Source: Candidatus Contendibacter sp. (lineage in GTDB: Bacteria > Pseudomonadota > Gammaproteobacteria > Competibacterales > Competibacteraceae). Taken from it: 33,181 nt of DNA. Position 1 is the first letter of the stretch. Every line of letters starts with the position of its first letter. Below the pieces are notes generated by a model, which saw only the letters and a list, made by a program, of their open reading frames with translations, ran no database searches and had not been told where the DNA came from. This document shows, piece by piece, positions 15,885 to 23,884 of this stretch. The position numbers were made by a program, and so were the translations under genes. The stretch is from NCBI GenBank assembly GCA_029624675.1, contig JARSSP010000004.1, positions 1 through 33,181 on the forward strand, given 5' to 3'.

Positions 15885-17030
15885 TCAGATGGCCCCGGCG
15901 GACGCGAACCGGGCAATCTCGGCTTCGGAAAATCCCCAGTTCGCCAGCCAGTCGCCCGAAGGGTCGGCTTGTCGGTCCGGCGGACCCTGAATCGCGGCCG
16001 GGGTGCGGCTGAAACGCGGCGCCGGGGCCGGTTGCATCAGGCCGGCGCACTCGACGAAGGTTTGCCGGGCCTGATTGTGCGGGTGGGCGGGCGCTTCGTC
16101 CAGGCCGAGCACCGGCGCGACGCAGGCGTCGCTGCCCTCGAACAGCGCGCACCACTCGTCGCGACGCCTGGTTCGGAACGCCGCCCGCAGCCGTTCCTTC
16201 AACGCCGGCCAGGATTCGGGACGCCACTGTTGCTCGGGCGCGGGGTCGGTCACCCCGCAGCCTTCGAGCAGGATCCGGTAAAAGTGGGGTTCGAGGGCGC
16301 CCACCGCCAGCCATTTGCCGTCGGCGCATTGGTAGGTGTCGTAGAAATGGGCGCCGCCATCGAGCATGTTGCGCTCGCGCCGGTCGGTCCAGCATCCCAT
16401 CGCCTTCAAGGTCAGGACGCTGACCAGCAGCAGAGCCGATCCATCGAGCATGGCCGCGTCCACCACCTGGCCCTCGCCGGAGTTGCGACTTTCGAGCAGG
16501 GCGGCGAGCAGGCCGACGACCAGCAACATGCCGCCGCCGCCGTGGTCGGCGATCGCGTTCAGCGGCGGCGGCGGCCCGCCGTCGGCGCGGCCGATGGCGT
16601 GCAGCACGCCCGAAAGCGCCAGATAATTGATGTCGTGGCCGGCGGTGGGGGCCAGCGGCCCGGTCTGGCCCCAACCGGTCATGCGACCGTAGATCAAGCG
16701 CCGGTTTCGCGCCAGGCAGACCTCCGGTCCCAGCCCCAGCCGTTCCATGACGCCGGGCCGAAAACCCTCGATCAACGCATCGGCCCGTTCGATCAGCCGC
16801 AGCGCCGCCGCCACGCCGTCCGGGGTTTTCAGGTCGAGCTGGATCGTGCGCCGTCCCCGATTGGCAATGTCCCTGTCCGGGGCAAACAACTGGGCTTGCG
16901 CGGCGTTCGGCGTCGTGGCGCGGTCGATCCGCACCACCTCCGCCCCCAGGTCGGACAGCATCATGCCGGCGAAGGGCGCCGGTCCGAGTCCGGCGAATTC
17001 GACGATCTTGATGCCTTGCAAGGGTCCCAT
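15885..17030 (-). CDS. Alpha-methylacyl-CoA racemase (CaiB/BaiF CoA-transferase superfamily)
   Basis: A 381-residue enzyme. It begins MGPLQGIKIVEFAGLGPAPFAGMMLSDLGA in the family style. The residues used by Mycobacterium tuberculosis MCR (His126, Asp156, Glu241) are matched by H132 in AGHDINY, D162 in IADHGGGG and E247 in GALEPHFY, all with the same offset of six, so racemase is preferred over CoA-transferase. It would interconvert 2R- and 2S-methylacyl-CoA, letting branched-chain acyl-CoA enter beta-oxidation. It follows the acyl-CoA dehydrogenase gene by 17 bases on the same strand and is followed by badI after 100 bases, suggesting one transcript. Confidence 0.87.
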   Translation of the reverse strand: MGPLQGIKIVEFAGLGPAPFAGMMLSDLGAEVVRIDRATTPNAAQAQLFAPDRDIANRGRRTIQLDLKTPDGVAAALRLIERADALIEGFRPGVMERLGLGPEVCLARNRRLIYGRMTGWGQTGPLAPTAGHDINYLALSGVLHAIGRADGGPPPPLNAIADHGGGGMLLVVGLLAALLESRNSGEGQVVDAAMLDGSALLLVSVLTLKAMGCWTDRRERNMLDGGAHFYDTYQCADGKWLAVGALEPHFYRILLEGCGVTDPAPEQQWRPESWPALKERLRAAFRTRRRDEWCALFEGSDACVAPVLGLDEAPAHPHNQARQTFVECAGLMQPAPAPRFSRTPAAIQGPPDRQADPSGDWLANWGFSEAEIARFASAGAI

Positions 17031-17047
17031 CGACAATGTCCAAACGA

Positions 17048-18184
17048 TCAGCCGGCCGCCACCGCCCGCCCGATCAGCAGACGTTGAATATCGGAAGCGC
17101 CTTCGTAAATCTGGGTCACCCGGACGTCCCGATAGAGGCGTTCCACGGGAAAATCGGTACTGTAACCGTAGCCCCCGTGAATCTGAATGGCGTCCGAGCA
17201 AACCCGTTCGGCCATTTCGGACGCGAACAGCTTGGCCATGGACGCTTCCTTCAGGCAGGGGCGGCCGGCGTCGCGCAAGCTGGCGGCGTGCCAGACCATT
17301 TGCCGGGCGGCTTCGATCTGGGTCGCCATGTCGGCCAAGCGGAACAGCACCGCTTGATGCTGGACGATGGGTACGCCGAATGCCTCTCGTTCCTGGGCGT
17401 AGCTGACCGCCGCCTCCAAAGCGGCCCGGGCCATGCCGACGGCCTGGGCGCCGATGCCGATCCGCCCGGCTTCAAGATTCGACAAGGCGATCTTGTAGCC
17501 TTCCCCCTCCCGGCCGAGCAGGTTTTCGGCCGGCGCCCGGCAGTTCTCGAACAGAATCTGCGCCGTGTCCGAGGCGTGCTGCCCCAGCTTTTCCTCCAGC
17601 CGGGTCACGACGTAGCCGGGCGTGTCGGTCGGGACCAGGAAGCAGGAGAGACCTTTCTTGCCGACGGTCTTGTCGGTCACCGCGAACACGATGGCGACAT
17701 CGCCTTCCTTGCCGGTGGTGATGAACTGCTTGGCGCCGTTCAGCACCCAAACGTCGCCCTCGCGCCGCGCCGTGGTCCGAATGGCGGCGGCGTCGGAACC
17801 GGTGTGCGGCTCGGTCAAACAAAAGCAGCCCAGCCACTCCCCGCGCGCGAATTTGGTGAGATAGCGCGCTTTTTGATCGTCGTTGCCGTAGTTCAGCGTA
17901 ATGCCGCAGGCGAGCGAATTTTGCACGCAGACGACGGTGGAGGTGGCGCCGTGACCGGCGGCGATCTCTTCGATGGCCAACACCATCGACAGATAATCCA
18001 GGCCGGCGCCCCCCCATCGCTCCGGCACCACCATGCCCATCGCGCCCAGCTCGGCCAACTCGGCCAGCGCCTCGCGCGGAAAGGCGCGGGTGCGCTCCCA
18101 TTCGGCCGCGTTGGGCGCCAGCCGCTCGCGGGCGAACTGGCGCAAGGTGTCGCGGATCATTTCCTGTTCCTGGGTGAGGATCAT
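17048..18184 (-). CDS. Acyl-CoA dehydrogenase
   Basis: A 378-residue flavoenzyme oxidising acyl-CoA to enoyl-CoA with electrons passing to ETF. Seen are the signature FCLTEPHTGSDAAAIRTTA, the FAD/substrate segment FITTGKEGDVAIVFAVTD, EREAFGVPIVQHQAVLF, and QIHGGYGYSTDFPVERLYRD. The C-terminal YEGASDIQR carries the catalytic Glu at the position used by short- and medium-chain enzymes. The substrate could be a linear, branched or cyclohexane-carboxyl-CoA; the sequence alone does not decide. It is the first gene of the - strand group with the racemase and badI. The 236-base gap before the next + strand gene holds its promoter, which I could not place. Confidence 0.9.
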   Translation of the reverse strand: MILTQEQEMIRDTLRQFARERLAPNAAEWERTRAFPREALAELAELGAMGMVVPERWGGAGLDYLSMVLAIEEIAAGHGATSTVVCVQNSLACGITLNYGNDDQKARYLTKFARGEWLGCFCLTEPHTGSDAAAIRTTARREGDVWVLNGAKQFITTGKEGDVAIVFAVTDKTVGKKGLSCFLVPTDTPGYVVTRLEEKLGQHASDTAQILFENCRAPAENLLGREGEGYKIALSNLEAGRIGIGAQAVGMARAALEAAVSYAQEREAFGVPIVQHQAVLFRLADMATQIEAARQMVWHAASLRDAGRPCLKEASMAKLFASEMAERVCSDAIQIHGGYGYSTDFPVERLYRDVRVTQIYEGASDIQRLLIGRAVAAG

Positions 18185-18374
18185 GTTTTACTCCTTGGTC
18201 CGGGCGCGAAGGCTCTTTGACCCTCGAAAGCGGTCACCGACGCGGTATTGACAGAGGGGTATTGCGCTGGCGTTGCAATAAGTCTACAGCGTGCTTGGGT
18301 GACCCTCCATGTGAAAATAGGCTCATTTCGTTGAGGTTTTCCCGCAATGGCCGGTGACGGGCGGTCGAGAATCG

Positions 18375-18380
18375 TATAAT
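18375..18380 (+). promoter_or_regulatory. Candidate -10 box upstream of the 18421 gene
   Basis: A perfect TATAAT followed by GG lies 40 bases before the GTG start of the small conserved gene. No good -35 box is found at the right distance. The rest of the divergent gap 18185-18420 also contains TTGACA (18248-18253) without a matching -10. Confidence 0.4.
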
Positions 18381-18420
18381 GGCTTTCTAAAAGACCCAAC
18401 CGACGCCCAAGGAGATCACC

Positions 18421-18738
18421 GTGAGCCACGCCGTTACCGTATCGTTCGACCACGACAGGGAATACGAGATCATGCTGCACGATGGCGACACGCGAGGCAT
18501 GGACAAGGAGCAGGCGCGTACCTGGCTGGCCCGGGAATTCGAGGAGTTGGAGTGCGTGCCGTCCAATCCGGTCGGCAAGATTCTGCTGCTCGACATGGTT
18601 CTGAACGTTGCCAAGTACGCCGGCGAGGAGTGTTTCGAGGGCGATGACGAGTGGGCCAGGAACTACGCGATCGCGGTCGCGGTGTCCCTGGACCGTCCGG
18701 CGATTCGGGTGGATGTCGCGAACTTCGTGGTCGGGTGA
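18421..18738 (+). CDS. Small conserved hypothetical protein
   Basis: A 105-residue acidic soluble protein starting with GTG behind AAGGAGA at ideal distance. There is no signal peptide or membrane helix. Visible features are an N-terminal strand-rich part (AVTVSFDHDREYEIMLHDG), a helix KEQARTWLAREFEELE, and a C-terminal strand AIRVDVANFVVG. I do not recognise the family. It stands alone between divergent and convergent neighbours and has typical chromosomal base composition. Confidence 0.75.
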   Translation: MSHAVTVSFDHDREYEIMLHDGDTRGMDKEQARTWLAREFEELECVPSNPVGKILLLDMVLNVAKYAGEECFEGDDEWARNYAIAVAVSLDRPAIRVDVANFVVG

Positions 18739-18768
18739 ACGCCCCCGGTTCGCCCATTGCGGTTTCCC

Positions 18769-19263
18769 TCATCGATTCCGCTCCAGCCCGGCGTTCTCCA
18801 AGTGCCGCCACTCCCGAAACGTCGCGGCCTGCCCGCATCGTTGGCCCGCGTCATCGGTCAGGTTCCAAACCGTCGCCTGCTCGATCAGGAACCGCTGGCC
18901 CGTGCGCGAGATCCGCACGCCCGAATAGTCGTCGATGAATCCCTGGGCCGCGACCCGCGCGAGCAGGCGCTCGCGCTCGGCCCGGTCGGGCGCCTCCGCC
19001 GTGTAACGCGACGGCATTCGGGTCAACTCCTCCCACGTCAGTTCGAACAATTCCAGGGCTTTCGCATTGCCGTAGGTCAAGATCGGGTCAGGCGCGGCAT
19101 CGTGCGATAGCACGACGAAAGGCGCGTGAAAGAGCGCTTCCGCCGCCGCCTCGGGCGACAGCGCCGCGTCGATCAGATCGCGTCCGGTCAGTGCATGGAA
19201 CGCGCGGCGCAACAGCTCCGCGTGCTCGACCCAGTAGCGATTGGCGGGGCAAGGGGCTGACAC
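18769..19263 (-). CDS. MEKHLA-domain (PAS-like) protein
   Basis: A 164-residue protein that is one MEKHLA domain, a PAS-related module first described at the C-terminus of plant HD-ZIP III factors and also found as free bacterial proteins. Typical segments are LLRRAFHALTGRDLID, FVVLSHDAAPDPILTYGN, ALELFELTWEELTRMPSR, and GFIDDYSGVRISRTGQRF. The family is thought to sense a small ligand or redox state, but no function is established. The gene is monocistronic and faces the small conserved gene; the two ends are 30 bases apart. Confidence 0.85.
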   Translation of the reverse strand: MSAPCPANRYWVEHAELLRRAFHALTGRDLIDAALSPEAAAEALFHAPFVVLSHDAAPDPILTYGNAKALELFELTWEELTRMPSRYTAEAPDRAERERLLARVAAQGFIDDYSGVRISRTGQRFLIEQATVWNLTDDAGQRCGQAATFREWRHLENAGLERNR

Positions 19264-19345
19264 GAGCGGCTCCTTAATACGGTGAGTGGCGATGGTAAGG
19301 AATCGGTCGCTGGCGTTGGCGGCGGGTGGCGATTCGACAGCATTT

Positions 19346-20236
19346 TCAGCCGCTCAACTCCGCGAGCAATTGACCGATCATGCGTTCGGCCTGGGCCAGA
19401 TAACCGCCACCGAACAGGTTGAGGTGATTGAGGGTGTGGTACAGATTGTAGAGCGTTCGCCGCTGGGGATAGCCAGCCGCCAGCGGCAGCGCTTCCCGGT
19501 AGGCGGCGTAAAAGCGATCCGAGAATCCGCCGAACAGCTCGGTCATCGCCAGATCCGCCTCACGGTCGCCGTAATAGACCGCCGGATCGAACACCACGGG
19601 TTCGCCGGCCACCGTGCAGCCGGCGTTGCCGCTCCAAAGATCGCCGTGCAGCAGGGCCGGAGTTGGCCGGTGGCCGACGAACAGACCGTCCAGTCGGGCG
19701 CGCAGGGCCTCGCCCCGGCTCAGCCACGCGCCGCCGTGGCCGTTGCGAGCGGCCAACTCCAGTTGAAATCCCAGCCGCGACTCGCGCCAGAATTCGATCC
19801 AGTCCGCCTCGCGTGGGTTGGGCTGCGGGGTGGAACCAATGAAGTTATCCCGCCGCCACCCAAAGCCGGCTTGCGGCTGACGGTGCAACGCCGCGAGTTG
19901 CCGGCCCAGTCGCTCCATCGCTCCCGGACGGTTTTCCCCCAGCGGCAGGTACTCCAACACCAGGAAGGCTTGTCCGGCGATCAGGCCATGACCAAACGGT
20001 CGGGGAACTCGCACGGTCGCGGTCTTCGCCAATTCCGCCAATCCCGCCGCCTCGGCTTCGAACATCGGCAAGCTGGCGGCTTCGTTGCGCTTGACGAAAT
20101 ATTCCCGATCCCGGTCGCGTACCCGCCAAGCCTGATGGATGCAACCGCCACCGACGGGCTGGCGCTGGCGAATGGCGAATGGCTGGCCGGTGACCGCGCC
20201 GATCTGTTTTTCGAGGGCAGTCCAGAAATCGTTCAT
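19346..20236 (-). CDS. Fructosamine kinase family protein
   Basis: A 296-residue kinase of the fructosamine/ketosamine-3-kinase family (like E. coli YniA), with an aminoglycoside-phosphotransferase-like fold. Seen are the N-lobe PVGGGCIHQAWRV with a glycine-rich turn, the Lys in YFVKRNEA, the hinge FLVLEYLPLG, the catalytic loop LLHGDLWSGNAG with Asp and Asn, and VVFDPAVYYGDREADLAM with the metal-binding Asp. These enzymes phosphorylate ketoamines formed by protein glycation so that they fall apart. The start is set at ATG 20236 because MNDFWTALEKQIG aligns with the usual family start; ATG 20263 in frame would add nine residues. Neither has a strong ribosome binding site. Confidence 0.87.
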   Translation of the reverse strand: MNDFWTALEKQIGAVTGQPFAIRQRQPVGGGCIHQAWRVRDRDREYFVKRNEAASLPMFEAEAAGLAELAKTATVRVPRPFGHGLIAGQAFLVLEYLPLGENRPGAMERLGRQLAALHRQPQAGFGWRRDNFIGSTPQPNPREADWIEFWRESRLGFQLELAARNGHGGAWLSRGEALRARLDGLFVGHRPTPALLHGDLWSGNAGCTVAGEPVVFDPAVYYGDREADLAMTELFGGFSDRFYAAYREALPLAAGYPQRRTLYNLYHTLNHLNLFGGGYLAQAERMIGQLLAELSG

Positions 20237-20332
20237 CGGTTTCAAGGTCCAATCATCACTCATCGCCGAACGGCGGCATGATCGAATTAGAATAGCGCCG
20301 TCGTAACGTATCGCAACCGTGGAGGAGTGACC

Positions 20333-21022
20333 GTGGATACCGCGCTCGTTGTTACCGGGTTGACCAGCGCCGCCTTCGTCGTCAGTCATTTGGGTCTGGC
20401 CAGCGCCCCGCTGCGCGGCCGGCTGGTCGCCCGCCTGGGCGAGAAAGGGTTTCAAGGGCTGTACGGGCTGGTGGCCCTGGTGACGCTGGGCGCGATGATC
20501 GCCGCCTACAGCCAGGCTTCGCATCACGTCTACCTGTGGTTGCCCGGTCCTGGCTTGCGCCACTTGCCGTTGCTGGTGATGCCGCTAGCTCTGATCCTGA
20601 TCGCCGGCGGCGTCTTGAGCCCCAATCCCTCGGCGGTCGGCATGGCCGGCGCGCTCGACCGCTCGGAACCGGCCCAAGGTATGTTGCGTGTGACCCGTCA
20701 CCCGGTGATGTGGGGGGTGGGGTTGTGGGCGGCAATTCATATCGTCGTCAACGGCGATCTGGCGTCGCTGCTGTTCTTCGGCGGGCTGCTGTTGACCGCG
20801 CTGGTCGGCGCCTGGCATCTCGACCGGCGGATGATGGCGTCCGAGGGCGAGCGCTGGCAACGTTTCGCCGCCGTCACCTCGTTCGCGCCCTTCGCGGCGC
20901 TGTTGGCCGGTCGCCAGCGCTGGGTGGCGGCCGAATTCCTCCGGCCAACGCTGTGGGGGCTGGGACTGTTCGCGCTGTTGCTGCTGCTGCATCCCTACCT
21001 GTTTGGGGTGCGGCCGTACTGA
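20333..21022 (+). CDS. NnrU-family membrane protein
   Basis: A 229-residue integral membrane protein with about six hydrophobic helices, matching the NnrU family: FVVSHLGLASAPLRGRLVARLGEKGFQGLYGLVAL near the start and VTRHPVMWGVGLWAAIHIVVNGDLASLLFFGG in the centre, including the conserved RHP motif. NnrU is linked to nitrite/nitric-oxide metabolism in some bacteria, but many members have no such context and none is seen here. The second of two in-frame GTG codons (20333) is chosen because GGAGG lies seven bases upstream of it; the first, 20327, is too close. Confidence 0.85.
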   Translation: MDTALVVTGLTSAAFVVSHLGLASAPLRGRLVARLGEKGFQGLYGLVALVTLGAMIAAYSQASHHVYLWLPGPGLRHLPLLVMPLALILIAGGVLSPNPSAVGMAGALDRSEPAQGMLRVTRHPVMWGVGLWAAIHIVVNGDLASLLFFGGLLLTALVGAWHLDRRMMASEGERWQRFAAVTSFAPFAALLAGRQRWVAAEFLRPTLWGLGLFALLLLLHPYLFGVRPY

Positions 21023-21064
21023 AACATGAACCGATGGAATAACCACTTCGCGAGAAAATCCGAT

Positions 21065-22054
21065 ATGCGCGACCCGTTTCCCCTGCTGGCGAAGACCGAC
21101 TTTCCGGCCATTTATCGCGACCGCGTCGATACGTTGCAAGCCAATCTGGGCTACCGCTGCAACCAGTCCTGCACCCATTGCCACGTGGCGGCGGGTCCCC
21201 AGCGAACCGAGGAAATGCGTTGGGAGACGATGGAACTGTTGCTGCGTTACCTCTCGGCGCGGGGCATCGCGACCCTGGACCTGACTGGCGGTGCCCCGGA
21301 ACTGAATCCCCATTTCCGCCAACTGGTCGGCCGCGCCCGCGACCAGGGCGTTCGGGTCATCGACCGCTGCAACCTGACCATCCTTAACGAGCCCGGCCAG
21401 GAAGACTTGGCCGCTTTCCTGGCCCACCACCGGGTCGAAATCACCGCGTCCCTGCCCTGCTACCTGGAAGAAAACGTCGACCAGCAACGGGGCAAGGCCG
21501 TGTTCGAATCCAGCCTCGCCGGCTTGCGCCAACTCAACGCCCTGGGTTACGGCCAGCCTGGCGGCGGTCTGACGCTGAACCTGGTCTACAATCCGCTCGG
21601 CCCGATGTTGCCGCCCGATCAAACTGGCCTGGAAGCGGCCTACAAACGGGAATTGGCCGTTCGTCATGGCATTGTCTTCAATCGCCTGCTGGCCTTGACC
21701 AACATGCCGATCCAGCGGTTCGGTAGCCAATTGCTGTCCAAGGGGCAGTTCAAACCCTACATGGACCTGCTCAAATCCGCCCACCGGGACGAGAACCTGG
21801 AAGCGGTGATGTGTCGGAACCTCGTCTCCGTGGACTGGCAGGGCTACGTCTACGACTGCGATTTCAACCAGATGCTGAAGCTGCCGCTGGGCGTTGATGG
21901 ATCGAATCGCACGCACCTGTCCGCGCTGCTGGACCGGGAGTTGGCCGGCGCCCGCATCCGGGTCGCTGATCACTGCTACGGCTGCACCGCCGGGCAGGGC
22001 AGTAGTTGCGGCGGGGCGCTCGACGCCGCTTCCCCCGCTCAAGTAACCGCGTGA
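21065..22054 (+). CDS. arsS: Arsenosugar-type radical SAM protein ArsS (Cys form)
   Basis: A 329-residue radical SAM enzyme. YRCNQSCTHCH holds the CxxxCxxC iron-sulfur motif (C32, C36, C39), LDLTGGAPELNPHFR is the GGE-like SAM-binding segment, and the C-terminus has the DUF3641 pattern DCDFNQMLKLPLG and HCYGCTAGQGSSCGG. Members of this family (TIGR04167) often carry selenocysteine in the last motif; here it is Cys (TGC). ArsS proteins make dimethylarsinoyl nucleoside precursors of arsenosugars, usually beside ArsM, which is not seen in the window. ATG 21065 fits the family start (MRDPFPLLAKTDFP); ATG 21026 would add 13 residues. Confidence 0.87.
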   Translation: MRDPFPLLAKTDFPAIYRDRVDTLQANLGYRCNQSCTHCHVAAGPQRTEEMRWETMELLLRYLSARGIATLDLTGGAPELNPHFRQLVGRARDQGVRVIDRCNLTILNEPGQEDLAAFLAHHRVEITASLPCYLEENVDQQRGKAVFESSLAGLRQLNALGYGQPGGGLTLNLVYNPLGPMLPPDQTGLEAAYKRELAVRHGIVFNRLLALTNMPIQRFGSQLLSKGQFKPYMDLLKSAHRDENLEAVMCRNLVSVDWQGYVYDCDFNQMLKLPLGVDGSNRTHLSALLDRELAGARIRVADHCYGCTAGQGSSCGGALDAASPAQVTA

Positions 22055-22108
22055 CGGTCTCCACCTGATTCGATTGTAAGCGTTCAGACCCCCCTCGTCC
22101 CGCACGGC

Positions 22109-22184
22109 GATGGGTTTCGCTACGCTCAACCCATCCTGAGAAAAAACAATGGGTTGTAGGATCGGTTGAGGAACGAAACCCATC
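22109..22184. repeat. Inverted repeat, dispersed-repeat type
   Basis: GATGGGTTTCG (22109-22119) and CGAAACCCATC (22174-22184) are a perfect 11-base inverted repeat. Inside are two further copies of the GGGTT/AACCC unit, allowing either one long or two short hairpins. It lies between the convergent ends of arsS and the DUF1223 gene, where it could also stop transcription, but it has no T run. It resembles dispersed GATGGGTTTCGCT-type repeats of environmental proteobacteria. Confidence 0.65.
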
Positions 22185-22230
22185 AATGCGGGGCGAAACC
22201 ACCAGGGGATCTGAACGGGCTACATTCGAC

Positions 22231-23055
22231 TTACTCTGGACAGGCGGCCAGCGCCAGCGCCTGCCAGACCTGGCCATTGGTCCGATCCTGGACGAACGCC
22301 GCGACGCCCAGGTCGCGGGGGCGGGCGTCCTCGGGCAGACGAAACCGATGCGGGTGCGCGAAGCGGCCATCCGCCGCTACCGATAGCGGTCCGATCAGTT
22401 CCCGCGTCACCCGTTCGTGACGCAGCCGTCGCGCGGCGTTTTCGCCGACGGTGACCTGGCTGCTCAAACCATCCTGGTACAACGCCACGAATACGCCGAC
22501 GTGAGCGGCCGCCGTGCCGGGTTGCAACCGGCCTTGAACCTGGGTCAGCCAGGCATCGGCGGCGGAGACGATTTCCAGGGTCAGCTCCGCTTCGGCCGGG
22601 CGGGCGTTGATCGCGGTGATGCGCTGGCGAAACGCCGCATACTGGCCCCAGTTCAGCGCGGTGCGGCCGTTGATCATCACCTGCGGGGTAAACACGGTCT
22701 TGCTGCCTTGCGCGGCGGTCAGCGCGCGTTGCCGGGCGCCGAAATCGGACTGGGCGAAGCGGTCGCGCCAGCCCAAACTGTCCCAGTAATCCACATGCAG
22801 GGCCAGCGGTACGACCTTGCCGTTCAAGGTCGATTCCGCCGCCAGCTCCGCCAGCCAGCGATCGGCGGGCGGACAACTGCTGCATCCCTCGGAGGTGTAC
22901 AGCTCGATCAAGGCGGCTTGGGTCGGCCCGCTTCGCGCCCGGCAGCTTGCGGCGGGCGCGGCGGAAGGCAGCAGTCCCATCGCCACCAGGCCCAGCACCG
23001 GAAGCGCCCACGGGCTGTTGCGCCGTCGCCCGGTGTTTCCGATCATCTCGTCCAT
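22231..23055 (-). CDS. DUF1223 secreted thioredoxin-like protein
   Basis: A 274-residue protein with an N-terminal hydrophobic export segment (WALPVLGLVAMGLLPSAAPA) and likely cleavage after PAA or APA near residue 36. The DUF1223 hallmarks follow: VIELYTSEGCSSCPPADRWL-type sequence (here IELYTSEGCSSCPPADRWLA) with a CxxC redox pair, HVDYWDSLGWRDRF, and FTPQVMINGRT. The fold is thioredoxin-like and the protein would act in the periplasm. Its substrate is unknown. It lies 67 bases after the spondin-domain gene on the same strand, so both may be expressed together. Confidence 0.87.
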   Translation of the reverse strand: MDEMIGNTGRRRNSPWALPVLGLVAMGLLPSAAPAASCRARSGPTQAALIELYTSEGCSSCPPADRWLAELAAESTLNGKVVPLALHVDYWDSLGWRDRFAQSDFGARQRALTAAQGSKTVFTPQVMINGRTALNWGQYAAFRQRITAINARPAEAELTLEIVSAADAWLTQVQGRLQPGTAAAHVGVFVALYQDGLSSQVTVGENAARRLRHERVTRELIGPLSVAADGRFAHPHRFRLPEDARPRDLGVAAFVQDRTNGQVWQALALAACPE

Positions 23056-23122
23056 GTCTTACCCCGCGCCGTCGATGAATGAGAAACCGTGACGGGCCAT
23101 GGCCCGCCACCCGCGGGATCCG

Positions 23123-23785
23123 TTACCGCGCGGTCTTTTTGATCGTGACGACCGCCACGGGATTCCGCCAGTCGTACTCCTCGGCTTTCAGATCGGCGAT
23201 ACCGTGAATCCCGGCATGCACATGCACGAAGCCTTCGCCGCCCGCCAATGGCGAAGCCCCTTCGCCGCCGCATTGCGGGCCGGGAATGGCGGCGCAGCGT
23301 TCGTCGTTGGGCTCGGAGCCCGCGTCATAGCCCAGCGCCCAGTGAGTCTCGCCGCCGGAGCGGGGAGCCGCGACGCCGTTCAGTGCGATGAAGCCGTCGT
23401 TGGTGGGCAGGATCATCGCGGCCAGGCTGATGCGATCGGCGCCTTGCGCGACCACTTGCACCGTAACCGACCGGCCCGGTTCCAGCAATCCGGTGGAATT
23501 CGCGATATCGACCACACGGTTGTCGGCGCGCAACATTTGCGCCAGGGGCTCGACATCACCGCCCTCGGCCAGCGTCGCCAGTTCCGCGCTGGCCGGCTGA
23601 CCCAACGCGAACAAGCTCACACCGGAGCGGTGACTGGCTACCAGGATCGGCGTGAAGAACGCGCCTCGGGTAATGTTGGTGATCGTCACTTCGTACATCA
23701 CACCCCTGGCGAATTGCGCCTGGACGCTGGTCAGTGGGGCAGCCAGCAACAAAAATGCAGTCAAGGCAGTGGTCGACAGCTTCAT
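23123..23785 (-). CDS. Secreted spondin-domain protein
   Basis: A 220-residue exported protein. The signal peptide is MKLSTTALTAFLLLAAPLTS with cleavage probably after VQA. The mature part reads as a Spondin_N domain: YEVTITNITRGAFFTPILVASH at the start, ALAEGGD-like GDVEPLAQML, AMILPTNDGFIALNG in the middle, and GFVHVHAGIHGIADL near the end. Bacterial spondin-domain proteins are periplasmic or extracellular with no proven role. ATG 23785 has GGAGAA nine bases upstream; the frame is open further up but without start signals. It follows the histidine kinase gene by about 100 bases on the same strand, so the two-component system may control it. Confidence 0.85.
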   Translation of the reverse strand: MKLSTTALTAFLLLAAPLTSVQAQFARGVMYEVTITNITRGAFFTPILVASHRSGVSLFALGQPASAELATLAEGGDVEPLAQMLRADNRVVDIANSTGLLEPGRSVTVQVVAQGADRISLAAMILPTNDGFIALNGVAAPRSGGETHWALGYDAGSEPNDERCAAIPGPQCGGEGASPLAGGEGFVHVHAGIHGIADLKAEEYDWRNPVAVVTIKKTAR

Positions 23786-23884
23786 CGTCGCATTCTCCGT
23801 ATCGGTTCGTGAGGGTTTGGAAACCGCTGGGTTTGCCTGGCGCGTACTGTGCCGCCCCGGCTTCACGACGCACTCACGAAATCC

